A stretch of 32,061 nt of DNA from positions 1 through 32,061 of IMG/VR virus record IMGVR_UViG_3300047378_000262. One strand, written 5' to 3'. Each line of letters opens with the position of its first letter. Position 1 is the stretch's first letter. Source of the DNA: a virus. The position numbers were made by a program, and so were the translations under genes. Below are positions 9,001 to 15,728 of this stretch, piece after piece. Below the pieces are notes generated by a model. It was not told where the DNA came from, did no database searches, and saw nothing but the letters and a program-made list of their open reading frames with translations.

Positions 9001-9443
9001 TGGCTTACAAGGGCAAATACACAGTAAAGAACAAAAAGAAATACGCAGGTGATCCTACGAAGGTGACATATCGGTCATTATGGGAGCGCAATGCATTCCG
9101 TTGGGCAGAGTCTAATCCACAGGTACGTGCATGGAACAGCGAAGAGATTGTTGTACCATATAAGTGCAAGACAGACAATAAGCTGCATAGGTATTTCGTT
9201 GATATGCTTATTGAAATGACAAATGGCGAGGTTATCCTGGTTGAGATTAAGCCAAAAAAGCAAACAACTCCTCCAAAGGCTGCACGTAAGACCAAGAAGC
9301 ATTTGAATGAGGTAACCACATACATCAAGAATACATCTAAATGGAATGCTGCACAACAATTTGCAGCGCATAAGGGATGGAAGTTTCAAATATGGACTGA
9401 AGATACTTTACGCAATTTAGGCATCAAAGTGTTGAAAGGATAG
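9000..9443 (+). CDS. 4: Head completion protein gp4 (TnsA-like nuclease fold)
   Basis: 147 residues from ATG at 9000; an upstream in-frame ATG at 8934 would include the late promoter and is rejected. Family features are the N-terminal TYRSLWERNAFRWAESNP (23-40) and EEIVVPY (48-54). The PD-(D/E)xK-type core is D68 in RYFVDMLIEM and E82-I-K84 in VILVEIKPKKQT, consistent with the TnsA-endonuclease-like fold of this family. In T4, gp4 acts with gp2 in completing the packaged head; the intact nuclease residues here suggest it may trim or process DNA at the portal. Very basic C-terminal half. First gene of the plus-strand late unit. Confidence 0.88.
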   Translation: MAYKGKYTVKNKKKYAGDPTKVTYRSLWERNAFRWAESNPQVRAWNSEEIVVPYKCKTDNKLHRYFVDMLIEMTNGEVILVEIKPKKQTTPPKAARKTKKHLNEVTTYIKNTSKWNAAQQFAAHKGWKFQIWTEDTLRNLGIKVLKG

Positions 9444-9451
9444 TATAAATA
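9444..9451 (+). promoter_or_regulatory. Late promoter-like TATAAATA five bases before the next start codon
   Basis: Exact TATAAATA followed by G, directly after the gp4 stop. Five bases (GTATC) separate it from the ATG at 9457, the same geometry as at gp25. A GAAAGGA lies upstream of the promoter, 16 bases from the ATG. Confidence 0.55.
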
Positions 9452-9456
9452 GTATC

Positions 9457-10047
9457 ATGGCAAGTTTATTCGACACATTACAAGCACAAGCATTTAGGGC
9501 TGGAGTTGCTCCTCGTACGAAGGATGCTCAGCAATGGTTTCAGCGTAACGTCAAGAAGTTAGGTGATGTGAATCGCCGAAGCTTACTCAAGGACGATGCA
9601 TTAGATGTAACCACTAAGCCAAAAGCAGGCGATATGCTTATGTATTTCTATGATCCAAAGCATAAGGCAACACTACCATATTATGATAGATTTCCTCTTA
9701 CAATCATGGTAGAACCTGCAGAAGGTGGATTCTATGGATTGAATCTGCACTATCTCGCCCCTGGTGTTCGTGAAAGATTTCTTGATGAGTTGATGAAATT
9801 AGGCCCAAAGAACATGAATGACACAACACGTTTACAGCGAATGAGGTATAAGACACTCAAAGGTGTTACTAAATATAAAGAATTTAAGCCATGTTTCAAG
9901 CATTATCTTATGAATCATGTAGAATCTAGGATGGTAAGAGTGCCTATGACTGAATGGTCTATTGCAATATTCTTACCAACAGAACAATTTAAAAACGTTA
10001 AAGCACAATCAGTGTGGAGATACTCAAGGAAACAATACGCATCATGA
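9457..10047 (+). CDS. Conserved T4-like phage protein, unknown function
   Basis: 196 residues, basic, no signal peptide or membrane segment. A central beta-rich block is prominent: AGDMLMYFYDPKHKATLPYY (57-76), then DRFPLTIMVE and GFYGLNLHYLAPGVRERFLD. I recognise this block as common in marine T4-like phages, where the gene lies beside gp4 or baseplate genes, but I cannot attach a function. The 'YFYDPK...LPYYDRFPL...GLNLHYL' pattern is compact enough to be a small enzyme-like or virion-assembly domain. It overlaps the next gene by four bases (ATGA). Confidence 0.6.
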   Translation: MASLFDTLQAQAFRAGVAPRTKDAQQWFQRNVKKLGDVNRRSLLKDDALDVTTKPKAGDMLMYFYDPKHKATLPYYDRFPLTIMVEPAEGGFYGLNLHYLAPGVRERFLDELMKLGPKNMNDTTRLQRMRYKTLKGVTKYKEFKPCFKHYLMNHVESRMVRVPMTEWSIAIFLPTEQFKNVKAQSVWRYSRKQYAS

Positions 10048-10706
10048 ACAGTATAGACAACCTTAAGGCAACAATAGCGAAGAAAGGTGGAGTTGCAATG
10101 CAAAACCGCTTTCAAGTATTCTTTACTCCACCAACTGCGAATAGCCTTAAGTCTTTACTTAATTCAGATCCTAAAGTATTAGTAGGTGACATTGCAAAGA
10201 ACGCTATATCAGGTGGAAGTCTTAAAAATATGATACCTGATCCACGTGATATATCAATACTATGTGAGTCGGTAAACCTACCTGGTAGACAGATCACTAC
10301 AATAGATTACACTGCTGAAAAGCAATCGATTAAGATACCTTATGGTGCTATAAACGAAGATGTTACTATGTCTTTCATACTCACTAATGATTATTACATG
10401 AAGAAACTATTTGATTCATGGCAGTCAGGTGTGTTTGATATGGAAAGATATAGAGCAGGATATAAAAAAGATTTTACGACTGATATAATTATACAACAAT
10501 TAAATCAGCAAAATATACCGATCTATGGTGTTAAACTGGAGAATGCATTTCCAGTTACTGTAAGCTCGATAAATATGGATAATAATAGTGAAAATACTAT
10601 CCAGAAACTGAATGTGACTTTGAGTTACGAAAACTTTGTGACCGAGGACATAGTAGATACGATTAAATCGACTGCTGGTGTCATTGGTGCAACACTTGGT
10701 ATTTAA
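10044..10706 (+). CDS. Tail-tube-fold protein (gp19/gp54-like)
   Basis: 220 residues from the ATG at 10044 that overlaps the upstream stop (ATGA); an upstream in-frame ATG at 10014 lies inside the previous gene and is less likely. The pattern NRFQVFFTPP near the N-terminus, CESVNLPGRQ (about 76-85), then IPYGAINEDVTMSFILTNDY, KLFDSWQSGVF and a late YGVKLENAFPVTVSSINMDN is typical of the contractile-tail tube fold. The ordering 'small beta start, CxxxxLPG, fold core, D-x-W' matches gp19-type tubes; gp54, the tube initiator, shares the fold. Its place beside gp26 and gp29 favours a hub or initiator role over the main tube, which I do not see in this window. Confidence 0.7.
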   Translation: MNSIDNLKATIAKKGGVAMQNRFQVFFTPPTANSLKSLLNSDPKVLVGDIAKNAISGGSLKNMIPDPRDISILCESVNLPGRQITTIDYTAEKQSIKIPYGAINEDVTMSFILTNDYYMKKLFDSWQSGVFDMERYRAGYKKDFTTDIIIQQLNQQNIPIYGVKLENAFPVTVSSINMDNNSENTIQKLNVTLSYENFVTEDIVDTIKSTAGVIGATLGI

Positions 10707-10723
10707 TATAATAGGAGAATATA

Positions 10724-11431
10724 ATGGCTTTACCACAGCTAAATAATGCAAGATATGAGGTAACAATACCTTCAACAGGTCAAACGGTAACGTATAGACC
10801 ATATCTGGTGAAAGAAGAAAAGATTTTAATGATGGCGATGGAGTCTAATGATAGTAAAATGATCATGAAAGCTACATCTGACGTTATTAAAGCGTGTGTA
10901 TACGAAGATATAAACATAGATAAATTGGCAATGTTTGACATTGAAACATTATTTATTGCACTAAGATCTAAATCGGTAGGCGAAAGCATTGATTTAAACA
11001 TTAAATGTGATGAGTGTGATGCAAAAAATGATTTGCAGATAAGCTTTGATGATATAAAGATGCCTGAAATTGATGAAGACTCTAAGATTATTATGGTGAC
11101 TGATGATGTAGGTATTACATTAAGATACCCATCCTTTAAAGACATTGGATCTATGAAGCCAGGCACTGAAGAATCAATTGAAGGTGCTATGAATTTAGTA
11201 GTGCAATGTATCGATAATATCTTTGATGACGATGGTGTATATGATGCAAAGAATGAAACAAAGAAAGGTTTAACTGATTTTGTAGAGTCTTTAAATAATG
11301 CACAGTTTATTAAGTTATCAGAATTCTTTCAGGATACGCCTTCATTGTCATACGACATGACTTTTGAATGTGTTTCATGTAAGCATAAAAATGTACAGGA
11401 GCTTAGAGGTCTTCAAAGTTTTTTTACGTAG
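10724..11431 (+). CDS. 26: gp26 baseplate hub/assembly chaperone protein
   Basis: 235 residues, family T4_baseplate (gp26), as judged from the N-terminal PSTGQTVTYRPYLVKEEKIL with MMAMES and the LFIALRSKSVGE block (76-87). Two Cys pairs, C95-x2-C98 (IKCDECDAKN) and C216-x2-C219 (FECVSCKHKN), form a likely zinc site. The zero-frame ends at TAG (11429-11431) after FF-T. The last FF codons are TTT TTT within a run of seven T at 11419-11425, a canonical slippery heptamer; a -1 shift would extend it by 63 residues into the next frame for a 297-residue product. gp26 is needed for hub assembly in T4. ATAGGAG upstream of the ATG. Confidence 0.82.
   Translation: MALPQLNNARYEVTIPSTGQTVTYRPYLVKEEKILMMAMESNDSKMIMKATSDVIKACVYEDINIDKLAMFDIETLFIALRSKSVGESIDLNIKCDECDAKNDLQISFDDIKMPEIDEDSKIIMVTDDVGITLRYPSFKDIGSMKPGTEESIEGAMNLVVQCIDNIFDDDGVYDAKNETKKGLTDFVESLNNAQFIKLSEFFQDTPSLSYDMTFECVSCKHKNVQELRGLQSFFT
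11419..11425 (+). other. Candidate -1 ribosomal frameshift site (T TTT TTT)
   Basis: Seven T read as AG-T TTT TTT in the gp26 frame, fitting X XXY YYZ. The zero frame stops six bases later (TAG at 11429-11431). The -1 frame continues TAC GTA GGC and stays open to TAA at 11614-11616. I did not find a clear strong hairpin downstream by eye. Confidence 0.6.
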
Positions 11432-11466
11432 GCCTCTCTCATGATAGCTTAGTTAATCACTATAAG

Positions 11467-11616
11467 ATGAACTTTGCAATGATACAGCACCATAACTGGA
11501 GCTTAACGGAATTAGATCAGATGATGCCTTGGGAACGTGAGATATATGTTACCCTATTAGGAGATTGGATCAAAGAAGAGAATGAACGAATTAAAAAGGA
11601 ACAAAGGAGACAATAA
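11467..11616 (+). CDS. 51: Small gp51-position frame, likely C-terminal extension of gp26 by frameshift
   Basis: From ATG at 11467 the frame gives 49 residues: MNFAMIQHHNWSLTELDQMM then PWEREIYVTLLGDWIKEEN and a charged tail. There is no Shine-Dalgarno before this ATG. The same frame is open back to the T7 slippery run, giving 63 residues after the shift, beginning YVGLSHDSLVNHYK. The sequence 'HHNWSLTELDQMMPWERE' resembles the T-part of GT-type tail assembly chaperones (aromatic, then LxELxxMPxxE). In T4 gene order gp51, a hub assembly catalyst, follows gp26, and T4 gp51 is much longer, so the name is positional. The TAATG stop/start couples it to the next gene. Confidence 0.6.
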   Translation: MNFAMIQHHNWSLTELDQMMPWEREIYVTLLGDWIKEENERIKKEQRRQ

Positions 11617-11939
11617 TGTCTGAAGAAGTAATTAAGAAGTTAGATCATCCCGCTGATACCAACGGTGATGGCAAAGTATCTGACGAAGAACATGATATGT
11701 ATCTTGATGCAAAGCGTAAAGAGCTTGAAGATGCAGATGCAATGCGTGATGCTCAAAGAAATATGACATGGTTTGCATTGTTTGGATTAATACTATACCC
11801 ATTTGCGGTTGTTGTAGCATCGCTTGTAGGGCTTGATGAAGCGGCCAAGACTTTAGGGTCTATGGCACCTACATATTTTGTTGCAGTTGCTGGTATTGTT
11901 GCAGCGTTCTTTGGCACTCAGGCAATGGGTAAAAAATAA
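11616..11939 (+). CDS. Small EF-hand membrane protein, unknown function
   Basis: 107 residues. Residues 14-25 (DTNGDGKVSDEE) form a textbook 12-residue EF-hand loop with D1, N3, D5 and E12 ligands. A charged helix follows (LDAKRKELEDADAMRDAQRN), then two hydrophobic segments, about residues 52-70 (FALFGLILYPFAVVVASLVG) and 83-100 (APTYFVAVAGIVAAFFG). A loop with EF-hand, helix and two membrane helices suggests a calcium-responsive membrane protein. It sits between gp26/gp51 and the tape measure; a similar gene occurs, from memory, in other marine myoviruses. It could be a virion or injection component. Starts in TAATG overlap with the upstream frame. Confidence 0.7.
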   Translation: MSEEVIKKLDHPADTNGDGKVSDEEHDMYLDAKRKELEDADAMRDAQRNMTWFALFGLILYPFAVVVASLVGLDEAAKTLGSMAPTYFVAVAGIVAAFFGTQAMGKK

Positions 11940-11948
11940 GGATAAGAC

Positions 11949-13769
11949 ATGGCAGAAGATAGCGGATTGACCCCAAATAGTTCTAATACACAAGAAAGAA
12001 CACTCCTTGATGTTGTAAACGAGTTAAAAGAGCTTAACCAAGCTACGCAAGTCGCTCAAGACTCTGCAACATATACTCAAGATCTAAGAGATTATGTCAC
12101 AAGTCAAGGTGATAACCTATCTTCACGTCAATTAACGGCCATTAATGATCTCATCTCTGCTATTAGTGAAGGTGAATTAGATCAAATGGAAGCTGATAAA
12201 GAACGTATCGCAAGAAACGAAGAGCGTAACGATCTATTAGAATCTATTGCCAAGTATACTAGCTTAAGTCTTGATCAATTGCGTGAAGAATTTGGTGGTA
12301 AAGATCGTAGTATTATCATGGGAATGCTTATAAATGCAGCCATTAGAGGTGCAATTATCGGTGTGATGAAAGGTATTTACGATTCATATAAGTTTTTAGG
12401 CAAAGGTTTTCTTGCTGTAGGTAAGGGTATTGGTAAGTTCTTAAGACTTGATAAGTTCTATAAAGCAATGTCAACATCAGTATCTAGTGCCATGAAGTCT
12501 GCCGTTGCAAACATTAAAGGTATGTTTGGCGGTGGTGGTAAGCCCGGCATGATGGGTAAAATGATTGCTGCTGTAAAGGTTGGTATAACAAAGATGATGC
12601 CGTTTATAAAGGATCTTGGCACGTTAGTTAAAACTATCGCAACAAATGTTAAAGCAATAACAGTAGGTATTGGTGGTTTCTTTGCAGGAGCGATGGGATC
12701 TCTTAAAGCTCTTACGAGTCTAAACTTTAAGCCTACAATGTTGTCTAAACCATTCATTGCTGCATCTAAGTTAATGGGTAGATTCTTTGCTCCTTTAAAA
12801 GACTTTACACAATTGTTTGCTAGAGTGTTCGAGCCAATGATTAAAAATTTAAACGCTGCCGGCAAATCGACAAAAAGTGCATCTAAAGGTGTACAGACAC
12901 TAGGTACTACTATAGTTAACTTCTTTAAAGCGCTTAAACCTGTTAAAACTGCATTTGGTGTACTTGGTAAGGTAGCGGCAGCATTCTCTGGTATTGGTAG
13001 AGTGTTTGGTAGGTTATTCTTGCCAATTACTATCATCATGGGTATTTTTGATGGTCTGAAAGGTGCAAATAAAGAGATGGAAAAGTATAAAGACGCTGGA
13101 TTCTTCTCTAAGTTATTTGCAGGTACTATGGGATTCTTGAGCGGTGTGCTTCAAGGTCTTATTGGTATACCACTTGATCTATTAAAGAGTCTTGTTGGTT
13201 GGATTGCAGGTAAGCTTGGTTTCGAAGGTGTTCAAGAATTCTTAAGTAACTTCTCATTTGCTGATAGTATAGGTCAATTGTTTAGTGCTATTATCGGTGG
13301 TGTTATGGGATTTGTGCAAAGTATCAAAGATACTATTGCTGATATCGGTATTATGGGTATGGTACAAAACCTTGCTCTTGATTTATTAAAGATATTTAAG
13401 AAGATTGCATTATTTCCAACCGCAGTCGCTGCTGGTGCAGTTAAAGGATTAGCTGCTGCATGGCCAGGCGGTAAAACTCCTGGTGAAGCTTTCATGGAAG
13501 GATTCAATAAAGTATTTACTCTGGGTGATGCCAAGATAGATGCAATGAAAGTACAAGGTGATGGTATGACCGAATCAGGTGAAGAGATTAAAGCTACATC
13601 AGAAGAAAATGCAGCGGGACAAGCATCTCTTGCCTCAAGAGCTGCTGAAGCAGGTGGTAATCTCGTCGATGCATCTAAAAATGCTGTAACTAACGTCGGT
13701 GATACTATCATTCAAACTATCTCACCAAACGATAATACTGCTGCTACTGTCGCTGGTCCATACGGATAA
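11949..13769 (+). CDS. 29: Tail tape measure protein gp29
   Basis: 606 residues, near T4 gp29 (590). Predicted almost wholly helical: a charged coiled-coil N-terminus (residues 1-110), then long hydrophobic, glycine-rich helices (about 120-160, 205-250, 310-365, 380-425 and 440-460), and a less structured C-terminal tail rich in A, G and T. This is the usual make-up of contractile-tail tape measures, which set tail length and enter the membrane at injection. Its length suggests a tail of about the T4 size. It follows the tail chaperone-like genes as in phages where G/GT precede the tape measure. No cysteine was noticed. GGATAAGAC-type weak ribosome site before the ATG. Confidence 0.85.
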   Translation: MAEDSGLTPNSSNTQERTLLDVVNELKELNQATQVAQDSATYTQDLRDYVTSQGDNLSSRQLTAINDLISAISEGELDQMEADKERIARNEERNDLLESIAKYTSLSLDQLREEFGGKDRSIIMGMLINAAIRGAIIGVMKGIYDSYKFLGKGFLAVGKGIGKFLRLDKFYKAMSTSVSSAMKSAVANIKGMFGGGGKPGMMGKMIAAVKVGITKMMPFIKDLGTLVKTIATNVKAITVGIGGFFAGAMGSLKALTSLNFKPTMLSKPFIAASKLMGRFFAPLKDFTQLFARVFEPMIKNLNAAGKSTKSASKGVQTLGTTIVNFFKALKPVKTAFGVLGKVAAAFSGIGRVFGRLFLPITIIMGIFDGLKGANKEMEKYKDAGFFSKLFAGTMGFLSGVLQGLIGIPLDLLKSLVGWIAGKLGFEGVQEFLSNFSFADSIGQLFSAIIGGVMGFVQSIKDTIADIGIMGMVQNLALDLLKIFKKIALFPTAVAAGAVKGLAAAWPGGKTPGEAFMEGFNKVFTLGDAKIDAMKVQGDGMTESGEEIKATSEENAAGQASLASRAAEAGGNLVDASKNAVTNVGDTIIQTISPNDNTAATVAGPYG

Positions 13770-13790
13770 AAAAAGGGACCCGAAGGTCCC
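13768..13790 (-). terminator. Intrinsic terminator with UUCG loop for the gp32 transcript
   Basis: On the minus strand GGGACC-TTCG-GGTCCC (13775-13790) followed by seven T (13768-13774). A six-bp GC-rich stem with a stable UUCG loop and a T run is a strong intrinsic terminator for the leftward units. Confidence 0.85.
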
Positions 13791-13811
13791 TTAAAAATCG
13801 CCATTTTGCCC

Positions 13812-13833
13812 GCGCTCTTCCCGAGCGCTTTTT
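13812..13833 (+). terminator. Intrinsic terminator for plus-strand tail operon
   Basis: On the plus strand GCGCTC (13812-13817), loop, GAGCGC (13823-13828), then TTTTT to 13833. Terminates the gp4-gp29 unit 43 bases after the gp29 stop. Confidence 0.75.
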
Positions 13834-13853
13834 AAGACATGCATGGTCTTTTT
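13834..13853 (+). terminator. Second plus-strand hairpin with T run
   Basis: AAGAC (13834-13838), seven-base loop ATGCATG, GTCTT (13846-13850), then T to 13853. Weaker five-bp stem directly after the first terminator; a backup. A weak palindrome lies just before the gp32 stop (GTTTAG and CTAAAC, about 13865-13884). Confidence 0.5.
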
Positions 13854-13893
13854 ATTATCTCCTGTTTAGTATATATTGCTAAACAATCTGATC

Positions 13894-14799
13894 TTAGCCT
13901 TGTTGAGCAAGTTTGTCGAAGTAAGACAATGTGTCTTCTTCACCCTCATCACTACTATTAAGCGAAGCACTATCAGCCGCAGCCATTACAGGTTGCTCTA
14001 CCACAGGGGCTGATTCCATCATTGGGGCAGTATCCATTGACGCATGTCCTGCATCAATACCTAGTACTTTATTTAACTTAGCTTTAAGTTCGTCGTACGA
14101 CTTATAGTTTTTAGGATCAGTGAAGTCTGCTAGAGAATATAGCTTATTGTATACCTCTTCTAGTTGACCTTCATCACCGTTATATAGTGCCGCTGCTGTA
14201 GCAAACTCTGACTTATCATAGTTTACCCAACCTTCAACCTTTCGAATCTTAAGTTTAAAGTCAGCACCTTCCCAAAAATCATAAGGATTTACTGGTTGTT
14301 CATCTGCAAATTGTGGTTGCATTACATCCATGATTTTATCAAAGATCTTTTTACCAAATTTGTAAAGGAATACCTTTCCTTCGTTTTGTGGGTTAGCAGG
14401 GTCAGATACAACTAAGATGTTTGACGCATAGTGTAAACGTCTCTTTCTATCCCTTGCTGTTGCTTTATCCTCATCACGACCAGAGTTCCATAACACAGAG
14501 TTCATCTCTGATACTGGATCATCTTGACCGATAGTAGTTAAGCTATTTTCGATATACCATAGACCAGTAGGACCTTTAAAACCATGATCCCAATACCTTA
14601 CCCAAGGAAGATCTTCACCTTCTTTAGCTGGTAGGAATCTGATTACGGCATAACCGTTTCCTGCTTTATCTCTGGTTGGTTTCCAAAACCTATCATCGTC
14701 ATATGACTTTGTTTCGGCTTTAGTAGACACAGCTTCCGCTGCTTGTACGAGTTTGTCGATTGACGAGCCTCGTGAGCTCTTTAGATTTGCAAATGACAT
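13894..14799 (-). CDS. 32: Single-stranded DNA-binding protein gp32
   Basis: 301 residues, as in T4 gp32. The N-terminal LAST-like basic start is MSFANLKSSRGSSIDKLVQA. The core has FWKPTRDKAGNGYAVIRFLP (39-58), then VRYWDHGFKGPTGLWYIENS and the conserved DPANPQNEGKVFLYKFGKKI (about 134-153). The acidic C-terminus (SSDEGEEDTLSYFDKLAQQ) is the protein-interaction tail. In T4, gp32 holds zinc with Cys77, Cys87, Cys90 and His64; at the matching place here the sequence is DPVSEMNSVLWNSGRDED, with no cysteine anywhere I can see, so the zinc site is lost. It coats replicating ssDNA. A promoter and an ~80-base leader lie upstream. Confidence 0.95.
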   Translation of the reverse strand: MSFANLKSSRGSSIDKLVQAAEAVSTKAETKSYDDDRFWKPTRDKAGNGYAVIRFLPAKEGEDLPWVRYWDHGFKGPTGLWYIENSLTTIGQDDPVSEMNSVLWNSGRDEDKATARDRKRRLHYASNILVVSDPANPQNEGKVFLYKFGKKIFDKIMDVMQPQFADEQPVNPYDFWEGADFKLKIRKVEGWVNYDKSEFATAAALYNGDEGQLEEVYNKLYSLADFTDPKNYKSYDELKAKLNKVLGIDAGHASMDTAPMMESAPVVEQPVMAAADSASLNSSDEGEEDTLSYFDKLAQQG

Positions 14800-14884
14800 A
14801 TATTTTCTCCGTATTGCATTGTATTAAGACGTAATTGTCTTTTCTATTTTTATTGCTGAAATATCCACTTCATACATAATGTAT
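14800..14884 (-). promoter_or_regulatory. gp32 5' leader with small hairpin
   Basis: About 79-base untranslated leader from the TSS expected after the -10 at 14885-14890 to the gp32 ATG. It contains AAGAC, six bases, GTCTT (hairpin around 14826-14841), an A-rich run and CGGAGAAAAT before the ATG. T4 gp32 represses its own translation at a leader element; a similar control is possible but only inferred. Confidence 0.4.
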
Positions 14885-14913
14885 ATTATAACACAAATGT
14901 GTTACTTTGTAAA
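14885..14913 (-). promoter_or_regulatory. Early/middle promoter (TTTACA-N17-TATAAT) for gp32
   Basis: Minus strand TTTACA (14908-14913), 17 bases, TATAAT (14885-14890) then ATAC. One of six sites with the same spacing; it overlaps the 3' end of the gp59 coding frame. Confidence 0.75.
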
Positions 14914-15492
14914 CCCTTTTGTCAATAAACTTAAACATTTATCTCGATTAAAGTTTACAAATGGTTCATATTTCTCGATCAATCTACGAGTATCAGGCCA
15001 TATAATGGTATCTGATATGTTCTTAGATTCACGATCAATGAACTTAAATATGGCGTTAAGAATAACAACAGTCTCTAAACTAATCTCTTCTTGCAGCCAT
15101 AACTTTACAACAAGAGGATGTGCATTGTCGCTTGTCTTAAACAAGTAGTCGAATGACACATTCTCTTCTGTTAATCTATTTATATCAATAGAAAACACAC
15201 GATGAATACTTTCTTGAATTCTTTTGTGTTCCCTATAATTTTGTTCTCCCTCTTCATCCATCATATCACCAATATAGCTTTTACCAGCTTTAAAGTTGGC
15301 AACATAATAGTCCTTTAGTTCTCCGTTGTGCTTACGTCCAAGCTTTGCAAAGAAATACTTATCCTTGCGCTTAAAGAAAGAGTTAGGTGTGACGTTAGAC
15401 TTAAAATTATATTTAACTGCATCATAGCTAGACTCAAAGTGTAGCTTTAATGCATTATATAGCTTGTAAGATTCAAATGGATCTGTACTCAT
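14902..15492 (-). CDS. 59: gp59, loader of gp41 DNA helicase
   Basis: 196 residues (T4 gp59 217). The N-terminal KLYNALKLHFESSYDAVKYN (10-29), followed by KRKDKYFFAKLGRKH (41-55), closely matches the T4 pattern (YKLYLMIKQHM...YDVIKYN...KRRDKYFFQKL). The central block NFKAGKSYIGDMMDEEGEQN is also gp59-like, and the C-terminal domain is helical. It loads the replicative helicase onto gp32-coated forks. It overlaps gp33 by four bases (ATGA), matching the T4 order 33-59-32. Confidence 0.92.
   Translation of the reverse strand: MSTDPFESYKLYNALKLHFESSYDAVKYNFKSNVTPNSFFKRKDKYFFAKLGRKHNGELKDYYVANFKAGKSYIGDMMDEEGEQNYREHKRIQESIHRVFSIDINRLTEENVSFDYLFKTSDNAHPLVVKLWLQEEISLETVVILNAIFKFIDRESKNISDTIIWPDTRRLIEKYEPFVNFNRDKCLSLLTKGFTK
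15177..15184 (-). promoter_or_regulatory. Possible late promoter TATAAATA inside gp59
   Basis: Exact TATAAATA on the minus strand inside the gp59 coding frame, about 380 bases before gp32. T4 also drives gp32 from upstream sequences in late infection. In AT-rich coding DNA it may be chance. Confidence 0.3.
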
Positions 15493-15728
15493 ATTGGTAG
15501 CTTATTACCCTTTTTGCCTCTGATTAAATTAAGTCTCATTGCTTCAGCTTCCATTTTATCTTTAAGAGAATCTGTTAGTAACTTTTTCAAGTTAGTGTAA
15601 TCCATGCCTCTCTTTTCTATAATAAATGTAGCTGCGTCTATATAAGACATATTTCCCTTTGCCACTAGTTGTTCTACGGCTGTGGAAAACCGTTTCCTTG
15701 TCATAATTTTTTGTTCTAAATCAATCAT
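15489..15728 (-). CDS. 33: gp33-like late transcription co-activator
   Basis: 79 residues (T4 gp33 112). Helical with a basic N-terminus TRKRFSTAVEQLVAKGNMSY (10-29), then DAATFIIEKRGMDYTNLKKLL and a C-terminal LNLIRGKKGN...PI tail. Position between an unknown gene and gp59 reproduces T4 order 33-59-32. gp33 bridges RNA polymerase beta-flap and the gp45 sliding clamp at TATAAATA promoters, and several such promoters are visible in this window. The short length matches gp33 in marine T4-likes, as I recall. Confidence 0.72.
   Translation of the reverse strand: MIDLEQKIMTRKRFSTAVEQLVAKGNMSYIDAATFIIEKRGMDYTNLKKLLTDSLKDKMEAEAMRLNLIRGKKGNKLPI

Noticed and set aside
9078-9389. Minus-strand frames inside gp4 (for example 9078-9389 and 9005-9328)
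   Set aside because: Shadows of a conserved nuclease gene, with cysteine/leucine-rich nonsense sequence.
12458-13711. Two long minus-strand frames (193 and 145 codons) inside the tape measure gene
   Set aside because: Antisense shadows of glycine/alanine-rich helical coding sequence; no ribosome site or family pattern.
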